From Leguminivora glycinivorella (Eukaryota; Arthropoda; Insecta; Lepidoptera; Tortricidae), in the NCBI RefSeq assembly GCF_023078275.1, contig NC_062978.1, forward strand, positions 3,548,585 through 3,612,584: a stretch of 64,000 bases of DNA, read 5' to 3'. The number at the start of each line of letters is the position of its first letter. Within the stretch, counting starts at the first letter, position 1. The translations under genes and the position numbers were made by a program. This document shows positions 40,905-50,231 of this stretch, piece by piece. The notes below the pieces were generated by a model. It did no database searches and was not told the origin of the DNA. It saw nothing but the letters and a program-made list of their open reading frames with translations.

Positions 40905-41060
40905 CACGTATTAAGTCGATATAGCGTTCGACATGTTTGAGGCGGGGTCGCTACTCTTGAGAAAGGTCCTCGAAATTGGATCGAAACATGTCGAACGCTA
41001 ATCGACATGTCCCGAACGCTATTAAATTAAAACGGGACTTAATCGCGTAAAACTAAATAA
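40905..41060 (+). mobile_element. Penelope-type terminal unit with hammerhead-like fold
   Basis: Inverted ATAGCGTTCG (40921-40930) and CGAACGCTAT (41013-41022) flank a core with stem II and a nine-base-pair stem III. The terminal block ACGGGACTTAATCGCGTAAA follows at about 41032, shared with the unit at 22769. Confidence 0.6.
40957..41012 (+). ncRNA. Hammerhead-like motif (c), best-folded copy
   Basis: TTGA-GAAA, stem II GGTCC (40965-40969) with GGATC (40978-40982, one G-U pair), then GAAAC (40983-40987). Stem III ACATGTCGA pairs with TCGACATGT, closing with A-U. The next base is C, the expected cleavage-site position. The CUGANGA box is altered (TTGAGAA), which would probably cripple it. 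Confidence 0.5.
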
Positions 41061-41401
41061 TATCGCGTAATAATATTAGTGAAGATCGTGTTAGTTTAAA
41101 TCATAAATTCTACTTTGACAAAAATCCTCTATAGCCATTTTCTTTGGTGCGAAATAAGGGCGTGTGGAGGCATTCGTTGACACATTTAATCTTATACAAC
41201 CTGTCTCGTTTATCTGGAGATAAATGGGAGGAAATCCCCGTGTACACATGACTGGAGCTTTCCTTAAAAACAGGCTTTTATGGAAATGGAGACATGTTAA
41301 ATTGTTGTGTCGTTGCTGTGTTTTTAATTAATTTTGAATAGGTATATGGTTCAAAAAGATTTCAGTACACATGGTGTTTCTAGCCAGCACTCACATTTGA
41401 C
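41061..41401. other. Unannotated stretch
   Basis: AT-rich, no family or frame recognised. Confidence 0.45.
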
Positions 41402-41671
41402 GACCGGTCTGGCGCAGTCGGTAGTGACCCTGCCTGCTACGCCGCGGTCCCGGGTTCGAATCCCGGTAAGGGCATTTATTTGTGTGATGAGCACAGATAT
41501 TTGTTCCTGAGTCATGGATGTTTTCTATATATAATATAAGTATTTATATATTATATATATCGTTGTCTGAATACCCACAACACAAGCCTTCTTGAGCTTA
41601 CCGTGGGCCTCAGTCAATCTGTGTAAGAATGTCCTATAATATTTATTTATTTATTATTTATTTAAATATAA
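41402..41671 (+). mobile_element. SINE-A, best-preserved full-length copy
   Basis: GACCGGTCTGGCGCAGTCGG (A box), CGGTCCCGGGTTCGAATCCC (B box), TGTGATGAGCACAGATATTT, AAGCCTTCTTGAGCTTACCG and GTCCTATAATATTTATTTAT tail. The tRNA-like head would be recognised by RNA polymerase III. Other copies: 5600, 23275, 26413, 48213, 1032. Confidence 0.85.
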
Positions 41672-42126
41672 AATTTGCCTATGTAACATCAAGACAATAA
41701 TATCTAATAAAACGGAAGCAACTGTGTAACGTCTCAACTTTTGCGGCAGAACTTTATAACATAAGCAGTTAGTGACGGCGAACGCGGAAATGTTTAAGAG
41801 CGCTTGTTTTAATTAGTTAATTCCAACAACCCACGGACTGTAGCCAAGGTTACAATCCGTTAGAAGAGCACATGCCTGTAGCTTGCTGCTTGAACAAGTT
41901 GCACAACTGTCCGTTTGCCAGTCATTTTGTACGCGACTGGCATGCCAGTTATGCAAGCAACTATCGCAGACCTTACACTTCGTGGCAAACGATACGCACT
42001 GGCTCTGCCCCAATGAACTATTTCACCACCGTGTGATATTGACATTTGACACTAACAAACTGTGCCCATTTCTGAGTCAATAAATAACATAGATTCAGCG
42101 TCAATATGATGTTGAACAGGCAATTA
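41672..42126. other. Unannotated stretch
   Basis: Short overlapping open frames on both strands at 41813-42083, no domain recognised. No repeat family assigned. Confidence 0.4.
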
Positions 42127-42265
42127 ATGGCGAAATCGTCACGAAACGCTCACGAATTGTCACTGTGCGCATAGTAGATATCTATCTCCATCGCGCTTGC
42201 GTATTAACACTTTCAGAGCCACGGCGAATCCTTTCGTTTGGCGTCGGAGAAATGCCATTCGGCTA
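42127..42265. mobile_element. MITE-1 partial copy
   Basis: ACGAAACGCTCACGAATTGT to GGAGAAATGCCATTCGGCTA. The left terminus is eroded to AATGGCGAAATCGT. Confidence 0.6.
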
Positions 42266-42305
42266 GAAGCGTAGCAATTAATGGCGAAATGTCATGTCGG
42301 GAAAA

Positions 42306-42775
42306 TGTCACTGTGGCCATAGATTAAATATAAGATCCCGGTTTCGAAAGTGTTAAAATGCGACCGCCTAAGAACGCGCATACACATAGATGGCGCCACA
42401 AAAAATGCCTTGTTGCCATCGATTATTTGTAGATTGGCGTTAAGTGTCACTTTCGGGTCATCAATCTATGTCAAAAGTGACACTAAAGTAACGCCATCTA
42501 CAAGTATAATCGAAAGCTACAAGACATTTTTTTGTGACGCCATCTATGTGTGGTGTAGTGTATGCGCGTACTTAGTGCATGTTTTCACATTATCCGATCC
42601 GATATCGGTTGTAGGACCGATATCCCATATATACATTCAGGCGCCATCTTGGATTTTTTCTATTGAAATCTTTCCGACATCCGATATCGGAGTCCGGATC
42701 GGATAATGTGAAAACGGACTTAGGCGGTCGCATTTTATGTATGGGATAGTATGATCTTCTTATATCTATCTGTGG
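42306..42775. mobile_element. MITE-7 copy with nested palindrome
   Basis: TTAAAATGCGACCGCCTAAG at the left and TTAGGCGGTCGCATTTTATG at the right. The centre has CACATAGATGGCGCCAC and its inverse. Intact sister at 51761-52082. A separate element at about 42577-42717 interrupts the right arm. Confidence 0.7.
42577..42717. mobile_element. Palindromic element nested in MITE-7
   Basis: GTTTTCACATTATCCGATCC and GGATCGGATAATGTGAAAAC are inverse, with inner CCGATATCGG blocks. ACTTAG flanks it on both sides (42571-42576 and 42718-42723), consistent with a target duplication of at least 6 bp, hAT-like in size (inference). Confidence 0.7.
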
Positions 42776-43205
42776 TGAAACAAGCGCCAACGCCAAGCCA
42801 CAGTCGACCTAGTCTAGTGATATTACGATGTATTACGATGATCCCCCCCTGGAACCTAGGTTGGCCATACAAATAGACCACGATGGGGCCTGGGCCTTTA
42901 CACCCCCCCCCCCCCAACCCCTGGACACGAAGCTGGATCGCGCTAATACAGGGACAGTAAGCGATTATGACGTTTCCTATTAGGTACCAAGTCCTGACGA
43001 GAGAGTCTACAATACGTTACGGTGTGTGAATGATCGTACTCTTGGCTACGGGCGCTAGTACACTGCCAGGCACACAATGTTATTTGCAACTTTTACTCTC
43101 GCCGAGTGACTGTGTAATCATACTCTAGTCGTTCTACATGTATACCTATTGTTAACACGAAGAATAAACATACTTCAGGCGCTTTATGCGAAAACTGATG
43201 TTTCA

Positions 43206-43375
43206 TTTGTTTTTTATCATGCAGAAACGTCGGCGAGCGATATTACATATTTTTAAATTAAAGGAAAAATGGAAAAATTCGCACCTCCGCCGACAGGACT
43301 CGAACCTGCGACCTTTGGCCTTGCCGGGGGCCATCGCGCTTCCAACTGCGCCACGGAGGCCTGCTGCTGGATGTG
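43206..43375 (-). mobile_element. SINE-C copy with cloverleaf-capable tRNA-like head
   Basis: Minus-strand nucleotides 43360 to 43283 resemble a tRNA: acceptor GCCTCCG with CGGAGGT, D-stem GCGC/GCGC, an anticodon-like stem TGGCC/GGCCA, and T-arm CAGGTTCGAGTCCTG. A and B boxes are therefore present. The body follows with AATTTTTCCATTTTTCC and TTTAATTTAAAAATATG. Extra nucleotides between T-stem and acceptor and the attached body argue for a SINE over a functional tRNA. Confidence 0.7.
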
Positions 43376-43659
43376 TGCGAATTTATCCATGCCTTCCCTC
43401 AATTCTCAACCGCCTTAGGATGGCGTTATAGCAAACATCTACCCGTAAGACTGATGTTTCATGTTGATAAAACGATCATACCCAATACACAACACTACTT
43501 TATTAGAAAGTTTGGAGGCAACATTAGACGCATTTGTCAGATTTATAAACAATAAAATGAAAAAAAAAGCTTAAGTAGTTCTCTGGAATTCTAGAGATTA
43601 ATAAAAACAAAACTACCATGAGACATGATACCATGATCTTACATGTTTAATATGTTTTT

Positions 43660-44080
43660 CCCCTCACTACCTCGGAAACACGTGTTTTATCCTTCAATGC
43701 CAGCGGGTAAAAACGCATTTTATCCACTAGTGGGTAAAGTAATCTGACCTTGAATATAGTCAAATTAACTGCTTTAAAATTTATAAAAGTAGGTGAATCT
43801 AGTAATGAAGATGATTTACCACCTGTGGAACTACTGGAAGAAGTGATATATAAACGCATTTTTTGCGTTGTAGTTTCCTCGCTATAGTGAGGGGAAAAGT
43901 TTTGTGTTACACTCGGGTGCAAATGTATTTTACTTCTCGTGTGTTAAAAAACTCGCAAGTTCAGGATTCTATTTTCGAACCACTCGCTTCACTCGCGGTT
44001 CAACTTCACTTGCTCGTTTTTCAATTCCACACTCGGCGTTAAAATACAACTTTGCCCCCTTGTATAACAAATAACTATTA
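43660..44080. mobile_element. MITE-3 copy, uninterrupted
   Basis: CCCCTCACTACCTCGGAAAC to TTGTATAACAAATAACTATT. Reference for the empty site of the 4422-4643 hairpin; the junction here reads CACTACCTCGG, one base different from the TAGCTCGG seen at 47352. Confidence 0.75.
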
Positions 44081-44320
44081 CATGTTTAATACAGTCTAGT
44101 ATTTTAAAGCATAAAATGAGATTGAAATACCCAGGCCTCACTTAATCTTGTTGCGGGATTCCTCAGAAGTCAGGTTTAAGTTCCAGCACTTCCAGCCCGA
44201 CGAACCATGACGAACTTAAAGTGTTTAAAACTTGAGTACGTTTTTTTGCAAAACAAGTGTTAACAAGTACATTACCTACACTCTTAAGTTTGTGAAGCTT
44301 ACTAGTTGAAGTTTTATAAG

Positions 44321-44720
44321 CGCTGGTGGCCTAGCGGTAAGAGCGTCTTTCGATCCGGAGGTCGCGGGTTCGAACCCCGGCTCGTACCAATGAATTTTCG
44401 GAACTTATGTACATTTGATATTTGCCAGTCGCTTTTCGGTGAAGGAAAACATCGTGAGAAAACCGGACTGGGTGGCTAGCCGAATGGCACAATCGCTCAC
44501 GAAACGCTCACGAAACGAAGCGCTAGTAGATATCTATCTCTATCGCGCTTGCGTATTGGCGCGACAGAGCCAGCGGCGTATCGCTTTCGTTTGGCGTCGG
44601 AGAAATGCCATTCGGCTACGGGGCCTGATTCCAATAAGGCCTAGTTGCCCTGCGGGTTGAAGGTCTGATGGCAATCGCTTTCGTAAAACTAGTGCCTACG
44701 CCAAATCTTGGGATTAGTTA
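44321..44720 (+). mobile_element. SINE-B full copy with nested MITE-1
   Basis: Head GCGCTGGTGGCCTAGCGGTA (A box) and GGTCGCGGGTTCGAACCCCG (B box), then the body AATTTTCGGAACTTATGTAC and ATATTTGCCAGTCGCTTTTC. The body stops at CCGGACT (44469) and resumes at 44627 with GATTCCAATAAGGCCTAG, separated by a MITE-1 copy. Confidence 0.85.
44470..44624. mobile_element. MITE-1 copy with exact boundaries (155 bp)
   Basis: Inserted in SINE-B. Comparison with the uninterrupted sites at about 35590 and 21600 gives the element as GGGTGGCTAGCC...GGCTACGGGGC, with a CT dinucleotide on both sides (44468-44469 and 44625-44626). It holds GTAGATATCTATCTCTATCG in the centre and no frame of significance. Confidence 0.85.
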
Positions 44721-44939
44721 CTTGTAACATTCAGAGTCTTTTACAACTCTGAAATTATTATATATTTATTTTTTCTTTGTATCTGTTTGTGCTTTCTTTA
44801 TGTATTAATTATAGTTAGTAGGTAATAATATGACATTTAGTGACTTCATACATCTCTAACTCTATATCAGCGTATAGCTACTTTGCTTAAGATTAATATT
44901 TTTAATTGTTAATATTTCTATTAATTTAATTTGTTTAAT

Positions 44940-45021
44940 TTTAATGAATACTTTGTAATGTTGACATGTTGACCGTGGCCTATTTGCTGAATAAATGATT
45001 TTGTGTTTTGTATTTTTTTTT
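44940..45021 (+). mobile_element. Non-LTR retrotransposon 3' end
   Basis: GTTGACCGTGGCCTATTTGC, then TGAATAAATGATTTTGTG, then a T-rich tail. The AATAAATGATTTTG ending is a common insect LINE 3' signature (recollection). Only the extreme 3' end is present. Confidence 0.5.
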
Positions 45022-45314
45022 GTAAAGCGGACTCCATCAGGCTCCCATGGATATCAAACAATTGAAGCGCATACAGGTGTCCTGAGTCGGTGCCGCGTAG
45101 TGTGGACGCTCGCTCGCCCCGCCAAACGCTCTGCTCCAAGCATCCACTCAGGCCTTAGGGAGACCGGAGCTATTTGACTATAGGGGTAAGTTGACTAACT
45201 ATTAAAAATGTGAGGTACGAAAGTCCGTCACTTCCCGCTGCTCAGTCACCGGTGAGCCTCTCGTACCACAGAATATATAAGAATACCGTACCACAGAATA
45301 GTACCTCGTACCTC

Positions 45315-45560
45315 ATATCCTATGACGCAAAAACGAAGTGGTGTTATAAGTTTGACGTGTCTGTCCGTGTGTTTGTCTGTCTGTCTGTCTATTTGTCTGT
45401 CTGTCTGTGTGTGTCTGTCTGTGGCATAGCTCCCGAACGGATGAACCGATTTAGATTTTTTTTTGTCTGAAATCTGAGTTATTCGGGAGTGTTCTTAGCC
45501 ATGTTTCATAAAAATCGGTCTACTATGTCGCGGTCGGGGGTTTTTCAAAACTTTAATTTT
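45315..45560 (+). repeat. Repeat family M copy
   Basis: ATGACGCAAAAACGAAGTGG, GTCTGTCTGTCTG runs, GAACGGATGAACCGATTTAG and CATAAAAATCGGTCTACTAT. Confidence 0.6.
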
Positions 45561-45865
45561 GTGGTTATGTTATTTAATAGTTAGTCAACCTACCCCTATA
45601 GTCAGCTAGCCCCAGTCTCCCCTGCTCTATTATGCTTAAATTTACTTCAACTAGTAGCAATGACAAGTATGTAGTATTAAGTTTCCTTTGAAAACTATTA
45701 CCTGCATCAAGTTCGCTGCAACCGTTCTGTTTGACAGAACAGCCATCTATAGCAAAGTTGGCTGGAAGTTATCTCGACTAATTAACGTTTAACTTTGTAA
45801 TATCTACATGTAACTTTACTTCTGCAATAATTCAAGCGAAATATGCGACTACTTGCATTAAAATA
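45561..45865. other. Unannotated stretch upstream of mariner
   Basis: AT-rich, no family recognised. Ends with the TA dinucleotide (45864-45865) used as the mariner target. Confidence 0.45.
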
Positions 45866-47116
45866 TTGGGTTGGTAAGAAAGTAATGAGCGATCGATTGA
45901 ATTCCACATAAAAATTTTGAGAGAGTTCTAGAATCTTCTATGGTCGAAAGTATATAAAGGGCGAGTCGCACATTTTCTCGTCAGTCATTCACTAGCTGTC
46001 GCCGAGCTAATATAAGGAAGAAAATGGACGAATTAAAAGTGCATGTAAGGCATTGCTTACTATATGAATTTCAGTCTGGCCATTCAGCCGCCGAAGCAGT
46101 GCGTAATATATGTCAGCGTGTTGCTCCTGAAGTTGTGTCTGAGGCCACGGCGAAACGATGGTTCCAGCGGTTTCGTAGTGGCGACTTTTCATTATCAGAT
46201 CAACCTAAGTCTGGTCGACTCGTGAAGATTGATGTAGCCAAATTAAAAACCTTAATTGAAGGAGATCCGAGGCTAACGAGTCGTACTCTTGCTACCGAGT
46301 TAGGCTGCTCTCATGTCACCATAGAAACACATTTACACGAGTTGGGAAAAAACTACAAATACAGTGTTTGGATACCGCACGAACTTGATAGAGATCAACT
46401 AAACCGCCGTGCCGATATCTGCAAACAACTTCTGTCTTTTCGCCGCACATTCAACTGGTTGGACCATCTTATCACTGGAGTTGGAAAATGGGTCTTATAT
46501 ATAAATCACACACGCAAACGTCAGTGGCTAGCTCCAAACGAAAAAGGAATAGAGGCACCAAAAACAGAGCCTCACCCGAAAAAAGTTATGCTGTCCGTTT
46601 GGTGGGATATTCATGGTATTATTCACTGGGAACTCCTACCAAGTGGAATGACTGTTACCGCATCAGTATACTGTAATCAGCTTGAAAATTTAAACCAAAA
46701 AATCTGTCAGAATCGTCCACAGCATGCTAAAGTTTTTTTCTTACACGACAATTCTCGCCCACACATTGCAAAAGTGACTCGGCTAAAGCTATTGGAGCTA
46801 GGTTGGAAAGTGATACCTCATCCACCGTACTCTCCAGACTTGGCACCTACGGATTACGCATTGTTCAGATCGCTAAGCAATGCCTTGAATGAAAAAAAGT
46901 TCGATGATCAAGCCCATCTACGACAGTACATAGCTGAGTTTTTTGAATCTAAACCTAAGAACTTCTTCGCTGATGCTATTCATTCTTTACCAGAACGATG
47001 GAGACAAGTAGTAGATAACGAAGGCCGTTATATTTCTGATAAATGATTAAAATAATAAATTAAATAAAAATTACAATATTGGTTATGATTCGCTCATTAC
47101 TTTCTTACCAACCCAA
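45866..47116 (+). mobile_element. Full-length mariner transposon (1251 bp)
   Basis: Perfect 27-bp inverted terminal repeats at 45866-45892 and 47090-47116 (starting TTGGGTTGGTAAGAAAGTAA). TA flanks it at 45864-45865 and 47117-47118. Length, TA duplication and a single intronless transposase frame are classic for mariner. Perfect termini indicate a relatively recent copy. Confidence 0.95.
46024..47046 (+). CDS. Mariner transposase, 340 residues, first catalytic Asp lost
   Basis: Would catalyse cut-and-paste transposition in the nucleus. It starts at the first ATG, 158 nt inside the left terminus, and the 340-residue length is normal for mariner. The N-terminal helix-turn-helix region (about 1-110) contains TAKRWFQRFRSGDFSL and RTLATELGCSHVTI. 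Mariner WVPHEL signature as WIPHEL at 116-121. Catalytic D,D34D: the second Asp D242 (LHDNSRPH) and third D277 (YSPDLAPTD) are present, with exactly 34 residues between. The first Asp, expected in ITGDEKW, is replaced: residues read TGVGKW with V153 and G154. The frame is otherwise open, with no stop or frameshift. Conclusion: encodes a full-size but probably catalytically dead protein that might still bind the termini. Subfamily looks cecropia-like, which is inference. Confidence 0.92.
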   Translation: MDELKVHVRHCLLYEFQSGHSAAEAVRNICQRVAPEVVSEATAKRWFQRFRSGDFSLSDQPKSGRLVKIDVAKLKTLIEGDPRLTSRTLATELGCSHVTIETHLHELGKNYKYSVWIPHELDRDQLNRRADICKQLLSFRRTFNWLDHLITGVGKWVLYINHTRKRQWLAPNEKGIEAPKTEPHPKKVMLSVWWDIHGIIHWELLPSGMTVTASVYCNQLENLNQKICQNRPQHAKVFFLHDNSRPHIAKVTRLKLLELGWKVIPHPPYSPDLAPTDYALFRSLSNALNEKKFDDQAHLRQYIAEFFESKPKNFFADAIHSLPERWRQVVDNEGRYISDK

Positions 47117-47351
47117 TACTAAAGATTTTTTCTGGTTTTCGTATAGGTGTGTAACGTAAAATTTAAAGTTATGAATTTATTTACAAATAGTGCGACAGGG
47201 ACGGCCTGATGTTTTATCATTTATCGCGCGACCATACTTGCCTGCCAGGAATTCATTTGAACACTATAACTTGTATGGAGACAAAAATGTTTGCCACACG
47301 CGTTTTCCGAACAAAGTGGCGTCCCGTATACTTAGATACTAAAGTTTTTTT

Positions 47352-47745
47352 CCCCTCACTAGCTCGGAAACACGTGTTTTGTCCTTTAATAGCAGCGGGT
47401 AAAAACGCATTTTATCCACTAGTAGGTAAAGTAATTTGACCATGAATAAAGTCAAATTAACTGCTTTAAAATTGATAACCTGTGGAACTTACTGGAAGCA
47501 GTGATAAACGCATTTTTTGCGTTGTAGTTTTCTCGCTATAGTGAGGGGAAAAGTTTTGTGTTACACTCGGGTGCAAATGTATTTTACTTCTCGTGTGTTA
47601 TAAAACTCGCAAGTTCAAGATTCTATTCTCGATCCACTCGCTTCGCTCGTGGTTCAACTATAGAATCCTTTCACTTGCTCGTTTTTCAATTCCACACTCG
47701 GCGTTAAAATACAACTTTGCCCCCTTGTATAACAAATAACTATTA
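47352..47745. mobile_element. MITE-3 copy, uninterrupted
   Basis: CCCCTCACTAGCTCGGAAAC, TAGTGAGGGGAAAAGTTTTG and TTGTATAACAAATAACTATT. Carries a small internal deletion after AAAATTGATAA relative to 4412 and 43660. Confidence 0.75.
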
Positions 47746-48212
47746 ATCAATTATCTTCATTAAAAATAGTCAATAAAGTAGCGCACATTTTGTGTTTGTA
47801 ACTATCAGAATTTTCAGAGGCAGATAAAATTATATTTTCTGAAGGTAAAAATTGGCTCGGTTAGTTGAGCCATATGACGACATCAAGAGCGCGTTAGGAC
47901 GCCCCCTGGCTGCTAAACGGCTACATCTCAAAAAAACATTTTTTCGAGAAATCGCGAGTCAAAGTTTTTACACATGTTTTTGCGTCAGTAAAATAACTCT
48001 AATGGACAAAATTATATTAAAATAAAATAAAACTTACATTAGTAATATGACTAAAGTTCCTCAAAATATACGGCTTCGATCTGGTAGCACATGATGAAAT
48101 TATTAATATAGAATATTTGTGATATGGGTCAAATTTTCTGTAAACTATGAGGACACCACTCACAGTTTCTCAAGTTTCTGCAATACGGCCACAATTCAAA
48201 AATAATTGTAAA
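47746..48212. other. Unannotated stretch
   Basis: AT-rich; no frame or family recognised. Confidence 0.45.
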
Positions 48213-48415
48213 TAGGGGGGGACACAGATCAACCTAGCCCCAAACTAAGCAATGGGTGCTTATCTAGATAAATAAAAACTTATATACACAGAAAACATCC
48301 ATGACTCAGGAACAAATATCAGTGTCCATCACACAAACAAATGTCCTTACCGGGATTCGAACCCAGGACCGCGGCTTAGCAGGCAGGGTCACTACCGACT
48401 ACGCCAGACCGGTAG
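48213..48415 (-). mobile_element. SINE-A copy
   Basis: Plus strand ACACAGATCAACCTAGCCCC to TACGCCAGACCGGTAGTCC. The inverted B box reads GGGATTCGAACCCAGG. The middle section is shortened. Confidence 0.7.
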
Positions 48416-48762
48416 TCCAAATATAAGGGGATATTTGGATTTGTGGCTGTATTGTAGGAAAAAAGTTGACGATTTTTGTAAAGATGTGTCCCTATGCATC
48501 TTCTAAAAAGCTTTAAATATAGGAGACTTTTTATTTTTTCCAAATTAAAGGTCGTAATTTTAATAGGGAACTTGACTGTTGTTAAAATAAAATATTTTAT
48601 ACCATGCACGAAATAAAGCATCATATTATAAGAAACACATGGACAGAAGTTATTTTTAAATCCAATTTTTTTCCTTGGTACAATGCCTCAAGGGCCAATT
48701 TTAGACATTAGCTATCTTTTATGTAAATATGTTCATGTAAATAAAGAGATTTTTTTTAATAA

Positions 48763-48920
48763 GTCAGGTAGAAATATATAAAGTAACTGAATTGACCGTG
48801 ACGTCACTTAATACGATTTCATATTAATTCCATATTAGCAAGTCGTTCAAATTCGTTTTGACAGTTTTAAAAAAGAAGCTTATTTGACTAGGAGGCAAGT
48901 AGCCTATTATTCTGAACCCG
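48763..48920 (+). repeat. Interspersed repeat family O
   Basis: Contains TTCCATATTAGCAAGTCGTT, CAAATTCGTTTTGACAGTTT and GGCAAGTAGCCTATTATTCT. Inverted copy at about 59925-60062. Confidence 0.55.
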
Positions 48921-49304
48921 AATCAGCAATAATCTTAAAAATCCAAAATTTTGAGATGTTGCCGTTTAGCAGGAACGGGACGAGGTGAGGCTATGACGAC
49001 ATGATAGGTCTATAAAAGAGGAAAAACAAATGGCGGTCATAAATTGTGTCGCTCTCCGCGTATGCAACGTTAAATGGCTATATAAAGATTCGCATAGATC
49101 ATCCACGAATGACCGCTTTGAGCCCTTGTGGCGTATACATTGTAACGATAGTGTAAGGTTCGCTTGGCACACACAATTGTTGGCGTTTGAGTACTCGTGC
49201 GGTATATTTAAGTATGGATCTAGGGACAAAAGGCACCCACTTTCGTTAGAGGTTAGAGTCAAAGTTAGTAACTAACACGGTTATTTATTAAAGTAAACCT
49301 CATA

Positions 49305-49593
49305 ATTGGGCATTTTCAGAATGTGAGACCCCCCCCCCCCCCCCCAATTAGCGTAAGTTGTTAACAAAAATTAACTCACTGTCATCTTTGTGACGATAAT
49401 TAAGCATGAAATTCCAATAAGAATATTGTTTTTGTGTTAGTTATGTAAACTTTAAGCGATAATTCAGAATATGAAAAAAGCAATTTTTTTACACAGATTT
49501 TATGCTTAATTGTCGTCACAAAACTGACAGCGAGTTAATTTTTGTTAACAACTTACGCTAATTGGGGGAACCCAAATTCTGAAAATGCCCAAT
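49305..49593. mobile_element. MITE-8, 289 bp, TA target duplication, with C17 tract
   Basis: ATTGGGCATTTTCAGAAT faces ATTCTGAAAATGCCCAAT. Inner arms AATTAGCGTAAGTTGTTAAC and GTTAACAACTTACGCTAATT continue the stem. TA flanks at 49303-49304 and 49594-49595. A run of 17 C at 49329-49345 has only a five-G counterpart in the other arm. Confidence 0.8.
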
Positions 49594-49753
49594 TACATAA
49601 ATTAAATACGCCTTCGACGCCCGGCTTGCGGACGTCGGGCTTGGCCCGGCTCTGTAAGTATGAGGGCGCCCTCTGCGCCCGGTTTTGGGCCGCGTACGTC
49701 GGGCTTCACCCGACACTTTAAGTATGACGTTTAAAATATTTGCGACAGCAGGG

Positions 49754-49881
49754 TTAGCACATGATTGCCGCGGGAGTATGTCGCCGCGAGATAGACTACC
49801 CGTTCTTATGTCATTAATATAGTTAGAACAAGACGTGTGATCTATCTCGCGGCGACATACTCTCTCGGCAATCATGTGTTA
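49754..49881. mobile_element. MITE-9, short hairpin
   Basis: TTAGCACATGATTGCCGCGG and GGCAATCATGTGTTA are inverse. Inner GTATGTCGCCGCGAGATAGA and TCTATCTCGCGGCGACATAC are perfectly complementary 20-mers. Confidence 0.75.
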
Positions 49882-50195
49882 GGCCTAAGATTTCCGAATC
49901 GTCCTATATATAAACCTTCACGTAACAGATACAGAGAAAATCTTGGACTCTCGATCTTATGAACTTCAAAATTGTAAATTCGAAACATCTGTTGCCAAAA
50001 TGATGACGAAAGAGAACGTGGCCCGGAAATATCCGTAATGGAACGGCGGGACCATTCGGACATAGACCACTTATCATAGACTACGAGCAGTTTTTAAACA
50101 TACGGATGTACTCACGTTAATATAAAAAAACAGGTCGGTTCTCCCCTCCTTCACCGCCAAACATCGCGTTGTAATACATTGTGTTCGTTCGGCGA

Positions 50196-50231
50196 CATGT
50201 TTCGAGTCGTTTTGGAGACACGTCATCAGGT
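50196..50231 (-). ncRNA. Hammerhead-like motif (d)
   Basis: Minus strand: CTGA-TGAC, stem II GTGTC (50217-50221) with GACTC (50204-50208, one U-U mismatch), GAAAC (50199-50203), ATGTCG. This copy keeps a canonical CTGATGA, but has one additional C before the stem. No Penelope coding sequence is next to it. Confidence 0.4.

Noticed and set aside
41813..42083. Overlapping open frames on both strands with Cys-rich peptides
   Set aside because: Short and overlapping on opposite strands; the Cys spacing does not match a zinc-finger pattern I can name.
43283..43360. Possible genuine tRNA gene on the minus strand
   Set aside because: Cloverleaf is possible, but additional nucleotides near the acceptor stem and the attached SINE body, duplicated in the 24115 palindrome, mark it as a SINE head.
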